Origin: SIG440 sp045631525
GTDB taxonomy: Bacteria; Bacillota; Clostridia; Monoglobales; Monoglobaceae
DNA: 64,000 bases
NCBI GenBank assembly: GCA_045631525.1
Contig: JAZQUY010000019.1
Coordinates: 8,675-72,674, forward strand
Direction: 5' to 3'
Part shown: in pieces, positions 1 through 8,222 of the stretch
Position numbering within the stretch: the stretch's first letter is position 1
How the letters are laid out: every line of letters starts with the position of its first letter
Notes under the pieces: model-generated
The model's database searches: none
Seen by the model: only the letters and a program-made list of their open reading frames with translations
What the model was told of the DNA's origin: nothing
Position numbers and translations under genes: made by a program

Positions 1-171
1 CACAAAAAGGGTCCCAGCTATGTTCTCACATCCATTGGAACTGACAAAAAAATGATTGACGGAAGCATCAGGTTCAGCTTGTCGGAATTTACCACTGCTG
101 AAGAAATTGATTACGCCGTGGAATGTACAGTAAAACACGTAAAACTTATCAGAAAGCTTTTGAAAAGGTAA
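1..171 (+). CDS. Cysteine desulfurase (NifS/IscS-like), 3' end only
   Basis: The window opens inside a reading frame that ends with TAA at 169-171 and encodes the last 56 residues of a protein. They include a GPSYVLTSIG-type stretch and IRFSLSEFTTAEEID, which is the usual C-terminal pattern of class V aminotransferase-fold cysteine desulfurases (small differences in charge distinguish NifS from IscS types). These PLP enzymes take sulfur from cysteine as a persulfide. The gene lies 26 bases upstream of thiI, and in Gram-positive bacteria a dedicated NifZ-type desulfurase often precedes thiI and feeds it sulfur. I infer that role here. The active-site lysine and cysteine lie outside the window, so the subtype cannot be fixed. 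Confidence 0.8.
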   Translation, partial: HKKGPSYVLTSIGTDKKMIDGSIRFSLSEFTTAEEIDYAVECTVKHVKLIRKLLKR

Positions 172-197
172 AAAACTTTTCAGGATTGGAGAAATTT

Positions 198-1373
198 ATG
201 CAAAAGATAGATTTGATACTTTTGAAATATGGCGAGATTGCTCTCAAGGGGCTTAACAAGCCCCTTTTTGAGGCAAAGCTTGTGGACAACATTAAAAGCC
301 GTCTTGAAAAAATAGGCAAGTTCGGTGTAAGAAAATCTCAGTCTACAATTTATGTTGAGCCTCTTGAAGATGGACTTGATATGGATGAGGCACTGAAAAC
401 TTTAGGTCAGGTGTTTGGAATTGTAAACATTTGTCCTGTTATGAAATGCGAAAAAGATATAGAAAGTATAGGAAGGGCAGCTGTTGAATGCGTAAGGCCG
501 CTGTTCTCTGAAGGAAAAACCTTCAAGGTTGAAGCAAAACGTGAGGATAAGAATTTTCCTATGAAGTCCCCGGAAATCTGCCGTGTTATAGGCGGAAAAA
601 TCCTTGAAGCAATAGACGGGATTTTGGTTGATGTTCACAATCCTGATATAACAGTGAATGTTGAAGTAAGACAGGATGGGTTTGTTTATACCAGAAAAAT
701 AAAGGGCGCAGGCGGTATGCCGGTGGGAACAAACGGAAAAGCCACGATTCTTTTGTCCGGTGGTATAGACAGTCCTGTTGCCGGGTATATGATTTCAAAA
801 CGCGGTGTTGCGTTGGAGGCTGTTCATTTTCACAGTCATCCTTATACAAGTGACCGTGCAAAAGAAAAGGTTATTGACCTTGCGAAACAGATGTCGGCTT
901 ATTGCGGAAAAATCAAGCTCCACATTGTGCCTTTTACGAAAATCCAGCTCGATATAATTGAAAAATGTCCCGAAAATTATCTTACTGTCATAATGAGAAG
1001 ACTTATGATGCGTATTGCAGAGAAAATCTCAGCGAAAGAGGGGTCAGCGGCACTAATCACGGGCGAAAGCATTGGTCAGGTTGCAAGTCAGACAATGGAA
1101 AGCTTGGTTTGTACCGATAATGCTGTAGCACAACCGGTTTTCAGACCTCTTATCGGTATGGACAAGGAAGAAAATGTTACTATATCAAAGAAAATAGGAA
1201 CTTATGAAACATCAATTTTGCCTTATGAGGATTGTTGTACAATTTTTGTTCCAAAGCATCCAAAAACAAAGCCTGTGCTTTCGGAAATTATTGAGGCGGA
1301 AAAGGCACTTGGTGATATTGAAACAGCACTTATGGAAGCTATTGAGCAGGAAGAAATTCTGGTGATAAAATAA
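198..1373 (+). CDS. thiI: tRNA 4-thiouridine synthetase ThiI, short form without rhodanese domain
   Basis: ThiI adenylates uridine 8 of tRNA and replaces oxygen with sulfur. It has an N-terminal ferredoxin-like/THUMP region (about residues 1-165) and an adenylation domain with the PP-loop SGGIDSPVAG near residues 187-196. The ATG at 198 is preceded by GGAGA and gives 391 residues. An upstream in-frame ATG at 123 lies inside the desulfurase gene and is rejected. The protein ends without the C-terminal rhodanese domain of the E. coli enzyme. This matches the Bacillus-type short ThiI, which receives sulfur directly from a partner desulfurase, probably the product of the gene just upstream. Its stop overlaps the next start (TAATG at 1371-1375), so the three genes probably form one operon. 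Confidence 0.93.
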   Translation: MQKIDLILLKYGEIALKGLNKPLFEAKLVDNIKSRLEKIGKFGVRKSQSTIYVEPLEDGLDMDEALKTLGQVFGIVNICPVMKCEKDIESIGRAAVECVRPLFSEGKTFKVEAKREDKNFPMKSPEICRVIGGKILEAIDGILVDVHNPDITVNVEVRQDGFVYTRKIKGAGGMPVGTNGKATILLSGGIDSPVAGYMISKRGVALEAVHFHSHPYTSDRAKEKVIDLAKQMSAYCGKIKLHIVPFTKIQLDIIEKCPENYLTVIMRRLMMRIAEKISAKEGSAALITGESIGQVASQTMESLVCTDNAVAQPVFRPLIGMDKEENVTISKKIGTYETSILPYEDCCTIFVPKHPKTKPVLSEIIEAEKALGDIETALMEAIEQEEILVIK

Positions 1374-1849
1374 TGAAAAATATAGAAAATATTGTGTGTG
1401 AATTGCTCCTTGAACGAAAAATGAAGGTTGCCACAGCGGAAAGCTGCACGGGAGGGCTTATTTCAAAGAAAATAACGTCTGTGTCAGGTGCCTCGGGATG
1501 TTTTGACCTTGGTGTTGTGACCTATTCAAATGAACAAAAACATAAAGTTTTAGGCGTAAAATATGGAACGCTTGAGCAGTTTGGTGCAGTATCTCAGGAG
1601 ACAGCTCTTGAAATGTGTAAAGGAGTAAAAGAACTTTCCGGTGCTGACTTTGGAATATCTGTTACCGGCATTGCGGGTCCAACGGGAGGAACTACCCAGA
1701 AGCCTGTGGGAACTGTGTGGATTGGTATTTGCAGTGAGAATTTGCACACAGCTCAAAAGTTTGTGTTTGACGGTGACCGCGAAATGGTGCGTGAAGGTAC
1801 GGCAAACAAAGCTCTTGAAATGGTCAAGGATGCTATCTTAAACAAATAA
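1373..1849 (+). CDS. pncC: Stand-alone CinA C-terminal domain, nicotinamide-nucleotide amidase
   Basis: The 158-residue protein is a free-standing CinA C-terminal domain. Enzymes of this family deamidate nicotinamide mononucleotide to nicotinate mononucleotide in pyridine-nucleotide recycling. The conserved TAESCTGGLIS motif is at residues 20-30, with the catalytic serine in it. A GVVTYSN segment and VTGIAGPTGGT, also typical of the family, follow. The N-terminal molybdopterin-binding-like domain of full CinA is absent, which is common. The start codon overlaps the thiI stop by one base, implying translational coupling. A truncated pncB lies at the other end of the window, so a second NAD-salvage gene is present but unlinked. 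Confidence 0.9.
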   Translation: MKNIENIVCELLLERKMKVATAESCTGGLISKKITSVSGASGCFDLGVVTYSNEQKHKVLGVKYGTLEQFGAVSQETALEMCKGVKELSGADFGISVTGIAGPTGGTTQKPVGTVWIGICSENLHTAQKFVFDGDREMVREGTANKALEMVKDAILNK

Positions 1850-1882
1850 TTATTCTATTTTACAGAAAGGTGCGGACGAAAA

Positions 1883-2869
1883 GTGAGTATAAGAATTGGA
1901 ATTTACGGATATGGAAATCTTGGACGGGGTGTGGAAAACGCTATAAGGCAAAATCCTGATATGGAGCTTGTGGCAGTATTCACAAGACGTGACCCATTTT
2001 CAATTAAAATAAATACAGCAGCAGCGTCAGTCTTCCATGCGGACGAGCTTTTTAAAATGACAGATAAAATAGATGTTTTGATTCTCTGTGGCGGCAGTGC
2101 AAAGGATTTGCCAATTCAGACACCTGAAATGGCAAAGCTTTATAATGTGGTTGACAGCTTTGATACTCATGCGAAAATTCCGCAGCATTTTGATAACGTT
2201 GATAAAGCTGCAAAGCTTGGCAATAAGGTCGCTATTATATCTGTTGGCTGGGATCCGGGTATGTTTTCTGTTAACCGTATGTATGCAGAAACAATACTGC
2301 CTGATGGTGAAAGCTATACCTTCTGGGGTAAGGGTGTGAGTCAGGGGCATTCTGATGCTATCCGCAAAATAGAGGGTGTTCTGGATGCCAAACAGTACAC
2401 AATCCCGGTTGAAAAAGCTCTTGAAAAAGTAAGAAACGGTGAAAACCCAAAACTTTCGACTCGTGAAAAGCACACAAGGGAATGTTTTGTTGTGGCAGAA
2501 GACGGGGCTGATAAAGAGCGCATCGAAAGGGAAATTAAAACTATGCCCGATTATTTTGCTGATTATGACACAACGGTTCATTTCATCACAAAAGAAGAAC
2601 TGATACGTGACCACAGCGGTATTCCCCATGGTGGATTTGTTATCAGAAGCGGAAAAACAGGTGAAAACCTTGAAAATAATCACATAATTGAATATAGCTT
2701 AAAGCTTGATTCAAATCCTGAATTTACGTCTTCTGTTATTGTGGCTTATGCGCGTGCGGCATACAGAATGAACAAAAATGGTGATTCGGGTTGCAAAACC
2801 GTTTTTGATATTGCGCCAGCACTTCTCAGTCCCAAAACAAATGAGGAATTGAGAAAAAATCTTTTGTAG
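1883..2869 (+). CDS. ddh: meso-Diaminopimelate D-dehydrogenase
   Basis: Ddh makes meso-diaminopimelate in one NADPH-dependent step from tetrahydrodipicolinate and ammonia, bypassing the succinylase or acetylase branches, and supplies lysine and peptidoglycan. The N-terminus MSIRIGIYGYGNLGRGVE carries the Rossmann glycine motif (GYGNLG, residues 8-13). The CGGSAKD and VGWDPGMFS segments and the HGGFVI stretch are characteristic, and the 328-residue length fits the family. The start is GTG at 1883, placed after an AGAAAGGTG ribosome site. The gene follows pncC by 33 bases. A strong separate promoter begins the following gene, so ddh probably ends this transcription unit. Confidence 0.93.
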   Translation: MSIRIGIYGYGNLGRGVENAIRQNPDMELVAVFTRRDPFSIKINTAAASVFHADELFKMTDKIDVLILCGGSAKDLPIQTPEMAKLYNVVDSFDTHAKIPQHFDNVDKAAKLGNKVAIISVGWDPGMFSVNRMYAETILPDGESYTFWGKGVSQGHSDAIRKIEGVLDAKQYTIPVEKALEKVRNGENPKLSTREKHTRECFVVAEDGADKERIEREIKTMPDYFADYDTTVHFITKEELIRDHSGIPHGGFVIRSGKTGENLENNHIIEYSLKLDSNPEFTSSVIVAYARAAYRMNKNGDSGCKTVFDIAPALLSPKTNEELRKNLL

Positions 2870-2878
2870 TGTGAATCA

Positions 2879-2907
2879 TTGACACAGACTTAATTTGGTG
2901 TTACAAT
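2879..2907 (+). promoter_or_regulatory. Sigma-A promoter before the aldolase gene
   Basis: TTGACA (2879-2884), a 17-base spacer and TACAAT (2902-2907) form a near-consensus vegetative promoter starting ten bases after the ddh stop. It would drive the aldolase gene at 2994 with a leader of about 80 bases. Confidence 0.8.
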
Positions 2908-2918
2908 AAAGACGTTTT

Positions 2919-2975
2919 AATGCGAAAGCATTGGGGTGCAAACAATTATTTTAATTCCTGCATTGTGCATGCAGG
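2919..2975 (+). promoter_or_regulatory. Two small hairpins in the aldolase mRNA leader
   Basis: AATGC-GAAA-GCATT (2919-2932) is a small stem with a GAAA tetraloop. CCTGCAT-TGTGC-ATGCAGG (2957-2975) is a perfect seven-base-pair stem whose 3' arm reaches into an AGGTG sequence upstream of the start codon. They may affect mRNA stability or translation. No known riboswitch class is recognised. Confidence 0.45.
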
Positions 2976-2993
2976 TGAAAAGTGTGAAAACTT

Positions 2994-3914
2994 ATGAGAA
3001 ATTTAGAAAAGTACAAGGGTGTTATTCCGGCATTTTATGCTTGCTATGACAAAAATGGTAACATCAGCCCTGAGGGTGTTCAGTCTCTTACGAAATATTT
3101 TATTAAAAAGGGTGTTAAAGGCGTTTATGTTAATGGTTCCTCTGGTGAATGTATCTACCAGAGTGTTGAAGACCGCAAAATCGTGCTTGAAAATGTAATG
3201 AAAGCAAACGATGGTTCACTCACCGTTATTGCACACGTTGCTTGCAACAATACAAAAGACAGTATGGAACTTGCAAGACATGCAGAGTCTTTGGGGGTTG
3301 ATGCTATCGCTGCAATTCCTCCCATTTATTTCCGTCTGCCTGAATATTCAATTGCTGAATATTGGAACGATATAAGTTCAGCAGCTCCAAATACCGATTT
3401 TGTTATTTACAATATTCCTCAGCTCGCAGGTGTTGCACTCACACTCAATCTTTACAAAGAGATGAGAAAGAACCCAAGAGTTATCGGTGTTAAAAACTCT
3501 TCAATGCCCATTCAAGACATCCAGCAGTTTAAACAGGAGTCGGGTGATGACTACATAATTTTCAATGGACCGGATGAACAGTTCATAGGTGGAAGAGTTA
3601 TCGGTGCTGAGGGTGGAATTGGCGGTACATACGGAGTTATGCCTGAACTTTTCCTTAAGATGGACGAGCTTATAAAGAATGGCGAAATGGAAAAAGCGAA
3701 GGAAATTCAGTACGATGCAAATGCTATTATATACAAAATGTGTTCTTGCCACGGAAATCTGTATGCGGTAATAAAAGCAATTCTCAAAATCAATGAAGGC
3801 CTTGACCTTGGCGGAGTGAGAAAACCTCTTGCAAATCTTGCAGACAGCGATATGAAGATTGTAGAAGAAGCAGCGAAAATGATTCGCGATGCTATAAAAA
3901 AATATGTTGGATAA
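2994..3914 (+). CDS. N-acetylneuraminate lyase / DapA-family aldolase
   Basis: This is a class I aldolase of the DHDPS/NAL family, forming a Schiff base through a lysine in a TIM barrel. The GSSGE substrate-binding loop is near residues 49-53, the catalytic tyrosine is in VIYNIP (about 139), and the Schiff-base lysine is in GVKNSS (about 167). The segments YNIPQLAGVAL and FNGPDEQFIGG resemble N-acetylneuraminate lyase more than lysine-pathway DapA, and GADGGIGST-like GAEGGIGGT also fits NanA. No sialic-acid transporter or kinase is nearby, and the gene follows ddh, so a dihydrodipicolinate synthase role is not excluded. It has its own promoter at 2879 and a strong terminator behind it, so it is probably monocistronic. 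Confidence 0.8.
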   Translation: MRNLEKYKGVIPAFYACYDKNGNISPEGVQSLTKYFIKKGVKGVYVNGSSGECIYQSVEDRKIVLENVMKANDGSLTVIAHVACNNTKDSMELARHAESLGVDAIAAIPPIYFRLPEYSIAEYWNDISSAAPNTDFVIYNIPQLAGVALTLNLYKEMRKNPRVIGVKNSSMPIQDIQQFKQESGDDYIIFNGPDEQFIGGRVIGAEGGIGGTYGVMPELFLKMDELIKNGEMEKAKEIQYDANAIIYKMCSCHGNLYAVIKAILKINEGLDLGGVRKPLANLADSDMKIVEEAAKMIRDAIKKYVG

Positions 3915-3930
3915 AAATTAAAGTCTTTTA

Positions 3931-3965
3931 AAACCCTGTGATTTTAAAATCACAGGGTTTTTGTT
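3931..3965 (+). terminator. Intrinsic terminator after the aldolase gene
   Basis: A perfect inverted repeat, AAACCCTGTGATTTT / AAAATCACAGGGTTT (3931-3960), is followed by TTG and further T residues. It separates the aldolase gene from the mutS2 promoter. Confidence 0.92.
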
Positions 3966-3975
3966 TCAAAAAAAG

Positions 3976-4004
3976 TTTACATTTTGGTGTATTTGTGTTA
4001 AAAT
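3976..4004 (+). promoter_or_regulatory. Sigma-A promoter of mutS2
   Basis: TTTACA (3976-3981), a 17-base spacer and TAAAAT (3999-4004) lie just behind the upstream terminator and about 40 bases before the mutS2 start. Confidence 0.7.
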
Positions 4005-4044
4005 ATTTATGCTTTAAATTGTTAGTAATAAGAGGTAAATTGCT

Positions 4045-6414
4045 GTGATAGAAGAAAAAACACTGAAAACTCTTGAATTTAATAAAATATGTGGGATTTT
4101 GGCTGATTTTGCAGTTTGTGAGGATAGCAAACAAAAAGCCCTAAGCATTATGCCCAAAAGCGTGCTGGAAGAGGTGAAATACGACCTTTCAATGACGGAT
4201 GCAGCTGTTGTTATGGTCTTGAAATATGGTTCACCCCCCATTTCTGGTGTTTCAGAGGTTTTGAGCGCTTTGAAACGTATAAGCGTTGGCGGAACACTTT
4301 CTATGGTTGAGCTTCTTAACATAGCAAAGGTTCTTTCCTGTGCTGCACATCTCAAGAAATATTATGACGGCCACAGCAGTGTGCTCGATGGCTTGTTTGA
4401 TGGACTCAGTGTGCATAGTGACGTTGAAAATCGCATATCCTCATCAATAATTTCTGAAACAGAGATGGCGGATGGAGCAAGCCCTGAACTTGCAAATATC
4501 CGAAGAAAAATTGTCCGTATGGGTGACAAGATAAAAGACACCCTGAATTCGATGATACGCTCGCCCCATTACCAGAAATTTTTGCAGGACCCCATTGTTA
4601 CCTTGAGAAATGACAGATATGTACTTCCTGTAAAAGCTGAACACAAAGGGGATGTTCAGGGTATAGTTCATGACGTGTCGGCATCGGGCGGAACGCTTTT
4701 TGTTGAGCCGAGCAGTGTTGTGGAAGCAAATAATGAACTTCATAGCTTAGCAGCAAAGGAAAAGACGGAGATTGAACGAATCCTCGCTGAACTCACGGCA
4801 CTCGTCGGGGAAATATCCGAAGCTGTTAAATGGAATTATGAACTCATTTGTGATATTGACTTGCTGTTTGCAAAGGCAAAACTCGGTATATCACAAAAAG
4901 GTGTTTGTCCTATAGTTAATGATGAGGGAAAAATTGACATCAAAAAGGGGAGACATCCGCTTATTGACTCCCAAAAAGTGGTTTCTCAGGATATATCTTT
5001 AGGGATTGATTTTGATACACTTGTGGTTACTGGGCCAAATACAGGCGGAAAGACAGTGCTTCTCAAAACTGTCGGGCTTTTTTCACTTATGGCACAGGCG
5101 GGTCTTTATGTGCCGGCTTCTGATGGAACCACTCTTTCAGTATTTGATGGTATTTATGCTGATATTGGTGATGAACAAAGCATTGAGCAGAGCCTCAGTA
5201 CTTTTTCTTCGCATATGACCAATATCGTTGGGATTTTGAATAAGATAACGCCTGATTCACTGGTGCTTTTTGATGAGCTTGGTGCAGGAACTGACCCAAC
5301 AGAAGGTGCGGCACTTGCGATTTCCATACTGAATTATGTAAAAAATATGGGAGCCAAGACTGTTGCTACCACTCATTATAGCGAATTAAAGGTTTATGCA
5401 CTTTCTACCGACAGAGTGGAAAACGGCTCTTGTGAGTTTGATGTTGAAACATTAAGCCCCACATACAGACTTCTGGTGGGTATCCCCGGAAAGAGTAATG
5501 CTTTTGCAATTTCCAAAAAGCTTGGGCTTTCTGATTTCATAATTGAGGATTCAAAACGTCTGCTTTCAAAGGAAAATATAAAATTTGAAAATATCCTTAC
5601 TGATATTGAAGAAAACCGAAAGGTTGCGGAGATTTCACGTGTTGAGCAGGAACGTCTTAAAAAAGAAGCCCAGGAGATAAAAGCGGAGCTTGTGAGGGAA
5701 AGAAAGCTTCTGGATAAAAAACGAGACGAAATCTTTGAGAAAGCCAACAAAAAAGCAGCTGAAATTATGGAACAGGCAAAAGCTGAAACAGAAGAAATGC
5801 TTGTCAAGATGCGTGCACTCAAAAAAGAAAAGGATGAAAAAGAAGCACTTAGAGCAATGGAAGAGGTGCGAAAAGAGCTTAATATACGCATCAAAAAGAC
5901 CGTAAAAACCCAAAATGTTTCAAAACCCAAAGTTCAGAAAACAAACATAAATGCTCTGAAACCCGGAATGTCGGTGCTGATTGTAGATCTCAACGACAAG
6001 GGAAGTATTTTATCCATAGACAAAAAAACAGAAACAGCTGTTATTCAAATGGGTATTATGAAGACTACGTCAAAACTTTCAAACCTTGTTATTCTTGAGG
6101 ACGAAACACATAAAAATATAGAAAAATTTATTCCAAGAAAAGGTACTAGCAACAGCATAAAGACCATAAAAACAGAGGTTGATCTTCGTGGAATGGTACT
6201 CGAAGAGGCTCTTATGGAAACTGATATGTTCCTTGATAAAGCCTCTATGTCAGGACTTGGAACGGTTACGGTTATACACGGCAAGGGAACAGGTGTCTTG
6301 AGACAAGGCGTTCACGATATGCTGAGAAAGCATCCTCACGTCAAGTCGTTCAGGCTTGGAAAATACGGTGAGGGCGAAAGCGGAGTAACTGTTGTCGAAC
6401 TTAAAAATTCCTGA
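4045..6414 (+). CDS. mutS2: MutS2 endonuclease / ribosome-rescue ATPase
   Basis: MutS2 is a MutS-like ATPase with a C-terminal Smr nuclease domain, known from other bacteria to suppress homologous recombination and to split collided ribosomes. At 789 residues it is full length. The Walker A motif GPNTGGKT is near residues 330-337, Walker B DELGAGTDPTEGAALA starts near 410, and a long charged coiled coil spans roughly 510-625. The Smr domain occupies the last 75 residues, with the DLRG motif and HGKGTG. It starts with GTG at 4045 after an AGAGGT site. The mismatch-recognition N-terminal domain of MutS is absent, as expected. A weak promoter for recJ follows. Confidence 0.96.
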   Translation: MIEEKTLKTLEFNKICGILADFAVCEDSKQKALSIMPKSVLEEVKYDLSMTDAAVVMVLKYGSPPISGVSEVLSALKRISVGGTLSMVELLNIAKVLSCAAHLKKYYDGHSSVLDGLFDGLSVHSDVENRISSSIISETEMADGASPELANIRRKIVRMGDKIKDTLNSMIRSPHYQKFLQDPIVTLRNDRYVLPVKAEHKGDVQGIVHDVSASGGTLFVEPSSVVEANNELHSLAAKEKTEIERILAELTALVGEISEAVKWNYELICDIDLLFAKAKLGISQKGVCPIVNDEGKIDIKKGRHPLIDSQKVVSQDISLGIDFDTLVVTGPNTGGKTVLLKTVGLFSLMAQAGLYVPASDGTTLSVFDGIYADIGDEQSIEQSLSTFSSHMTNIVGILNKITPDSLVLFDELGAGTDPTEGAALAISILNYVKNMGAKTVATTHYSELKVYALSTDRVENGSCEFDVETLSPTYRLLVGIPGKSNAFAISKKLGLSDFIIEDSKRLLSKENIKFENILTDIEENRKVAEISRVEQERLKKEAQEIKAELVRERKLLDKKRDEIFEKANKKAAEIMEQAKAETEEMLVKMRALKKEKDEKEALRAMEEVRKELNIRIKKTVKTQNVSKPKVQKTNINALKPGMSVLIVDLNDKGSILSIDKKTETAVIQMGIMKTTSKLSNLVILEDETHKNIEKFIPRKGTSNSIKTIKTEVDLRGMVLEEALMETDMFLDKASMSGLGTVTVIHGKGTGVLRQGVHDMLRKHPHVKSFRLGKYGEGESGVTVVELKNS

Positions 6415-6448
6415 TGACAAAAAGGTTTTTAATCTTTTCAAAAAAGGG

Positions 6449-6477
6449 TTGTTTTTTGACGGAAAATGTGATAAAAT
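6449..6477 (+). promoter_or_regulatory. Probable promoter of the recJ-rel-hemZ-fbp cluster
   Basis: TTGTTT (6449-6454), 17 bases and TAAAAT (6472-6477) precede the recJ start by about 35 bases. No terminator separates the genes that follow down to fbp, so this may serve a long operon. Confidence 0.55.
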
Positions 6478-6512
6478 GTAGGGTGAAAAATTAACAGGTA
6501 GGAGTAAAACTT

Positions 6513-8219
6513 ATGTTACAAAAAAATTGGTTACTTAAAGAGTTTGACAAGACCAGAGTTGTCGAGATTTCAAAGGAGTTTAATATTTCACCCCTTGCGT
6601 CTATTATTTTGTATAACAGAGGCATAAAAGAAAGCAATGAAATTCAAAAATTCCTGCACTGCGACCTTGAAAATCTTCACGACCCATATCTTCTCAAAGA
6701 TATGGACAAAGCTGTGTGCCGCATAAAGGATGCACTTGAAAAGAAAGAAAAAATCACCATTTACGGCGATTATGACGTTGATGGTATTACGAGCATTGCT
6801 ATCCTTTATAAGCACCTTACCTCTATGGGATTTGAGGTTGATTATTATATTCCTGATCGCATACAGGAGGGTTATGGTGTAAATCGCGAAGCTTTGGATA
6901 AAATAAAAGAAAACGGAACAGGTGTTGTTATCACTGTTGATACAGGCATCACAGCCGTTGAAGAAACAGAATATGCAAAAAGCATAGGGATGGATATTAT
7001 CATTACTGACCATCACGAATGTAAAGAAACAATACCCGAGGCTTTTGCGGCTATTGACCCGAAACGCAAGGATTGTAAATATCCTTTCAAAAACCTTGCG
7101 GGCGTAGGTGTTGCATTTAAGCTCATTCAGGCGCTTGATGAGAATTCCTCTGTGGAGACTCTTATGTCAAAATATGCGGACCTCGTCTGCCTTGGTACAG
7201 TTGCTGATATTTCACCATTGGTTGATGAAAACAGAATTATTGTTACAAAAGGTCTTGAAAAATTTAAGAATACCGAAAATATCGGACTTAAAGCTCTTCT
7301 TGATGTTTCAATTACGAATAATAAGGCAATTACTACGTCATCAATTGGCTATATAATTGCTCCCAGAATAAATGCCAGCGGTCGTCTTGGCTGTGCTTCC
7401 AGAAGCGTTGAGATGTTCCTCACTCAGGATAAAGACAAAGCATATGAGCTTGCGAACAACTTGTGCGAAGAAAACGTTATAAGACAGCAGACAGAACAAA
7501 GAATGTTTGCGGAAGCTCTTGAATATATAGAAAAAAATCCTCAGATCAAAGATGACCAGGTGCTTGTTATTCCTCACGAAAACTGGCATCATGGTATAGT
7601 TGGTATAGTTTCATCAAAAATTACTGAGAAATTTTACAGACCGTCAATTCTTTTTGCTATTGATGGCGATGAAGCAAAGGGCTCGGGAAGAAGTGTAAGC
7701 GGTTTCAACCTTTTTGAAGCTCTTGAAAACAGCAGTGACATTTTGGAAAAATTTGGCGGACACGAGCTTGCCGCGGGTCTTTCCATAAAGACAGAGAACA
7801 TCGAGAAGTTCCGTGCTGCCATAAACTCACAAAAGCTTGGCAAAATTGATGAACAATCACTTATTCCTACGGTTTCAGTGGATGCGGTAATAAAGCCATC
7901 CTACATAACCATGGAAACAGTTGATGAAATCAACAGACTTCAGCCCTTTGGTGTTGACAACCCACTGCCTGTTTTTGCGGTAAGGAATATAAAAATTCAC
8001 AAAATCAGCACCATGAGCGAGGGTAAGCACCTTCGTATGACGCTTCTTAAGGACAACAAGTTCTTTGACGCAGTGGGCTTTGGTATGGGTGAATATTTCA
8101 ATCATCTCAAAGAAGGAGATTTTGTTGAGGTTGCCTTTGGACTTGATATCAACGATTACAAAGGCTTCAAGAATGTACAGCTTATTTTGAAGGATATTAA
8201 ACTTGTGGATGTGAAATAA
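6513..8219 (+). CDS. recJ: Single-stranded-DNA-specific exonuclease RecJ
   Basis: RecJ digests single-stranded DNA 5' to 3' in recombination and repair. The DHH phosphoesterase domain shows YGDYDVDGITS (from about residue 84) and DHHECKE (about 166-172), which carry manganese ligands. The DHHA1 domain shows GSGRSVSGFNLFEAL and the FGGHELAAGLS nucleic-acid motif, and an OB-fold follows. At 568 residues it is a compact, complete family member. The start has the strong ribosome site AGGTAGGAG. Only three bases separate its stop from the rel gene, a pairing seen in many clostridia. Confidence 0.95.
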   Translation: MLQKNWLLKEFDKTRVVEISKEFNISPLASIILYNRGIKESNEIQKFLHCDLENLHDPYLLKDMDKAVCRIKDALEKKEKITIYGDYDVDGITSIAILYKHLTSMGFEVDYYIPDRIQEGYGVNREALDKIKENGTGVVITVDTGITAVEETEYAKSIGMDIIITDHHECKETIPEAFAAIDPKRKDCKYPFKNLAGVGVAFKLIQALDENSSVETLMSKYADLVCLGTVADISPLVDENRIIVTKGLEKFKNTENIGLKALLDVSITNNKAITTSSIGYIIAPRINASGRLGCASRSVEMFLTQDKDKAYELANNLCEENVIRQQTEQRMFAEALEYIEKNPQIKDDQVLVIPHENWHHGIVGIVSSKITEKFYRPSILFAIDGDEAKGSGRSVSGFNLFEALENSSDILEKFGGHELAAGLSIKTENIEKFRAAINSQKLGKIDEQSLIPTVSVDAVIKPSYITMETVDEINRLQPFGVDNPLPVFAVRNIKIHKISTMSEGKHLRMTLLKDNKFFDAVGFGMGEYFNHLKEGDFVEVAFGLDINDYKGFKNVQLILKDIKLVDVK

Positions 8220-8222
8220 ATT

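Noticed and set aside
123..197. Upstream thiI start at 123
   Set aside because: It lies inside the cysteine desulfurase gene, out of frame with it and without a ribosome site; 198 has GGAGA.
2908..2993. Lysine riboswitch between ddh and the aldolase
   Set aside because: The leader is under 90 bases and has none of the lysine-aptamer motifs; only two simple hairpins are seen.
2994..3914. Firm call as lysine-pathway dapA
   Set aside because: Proximity to ddh is suggestive, but active-site surroundings resemble neuraminate lyase, so only a family call is made.
5394..5930. 178-residue minus-strand frame
   Set aside because: Antisense to the MutS2 coiled coil; serine/phenylalanine-rich composition is what lysine/glutamate codons give on the other strand.
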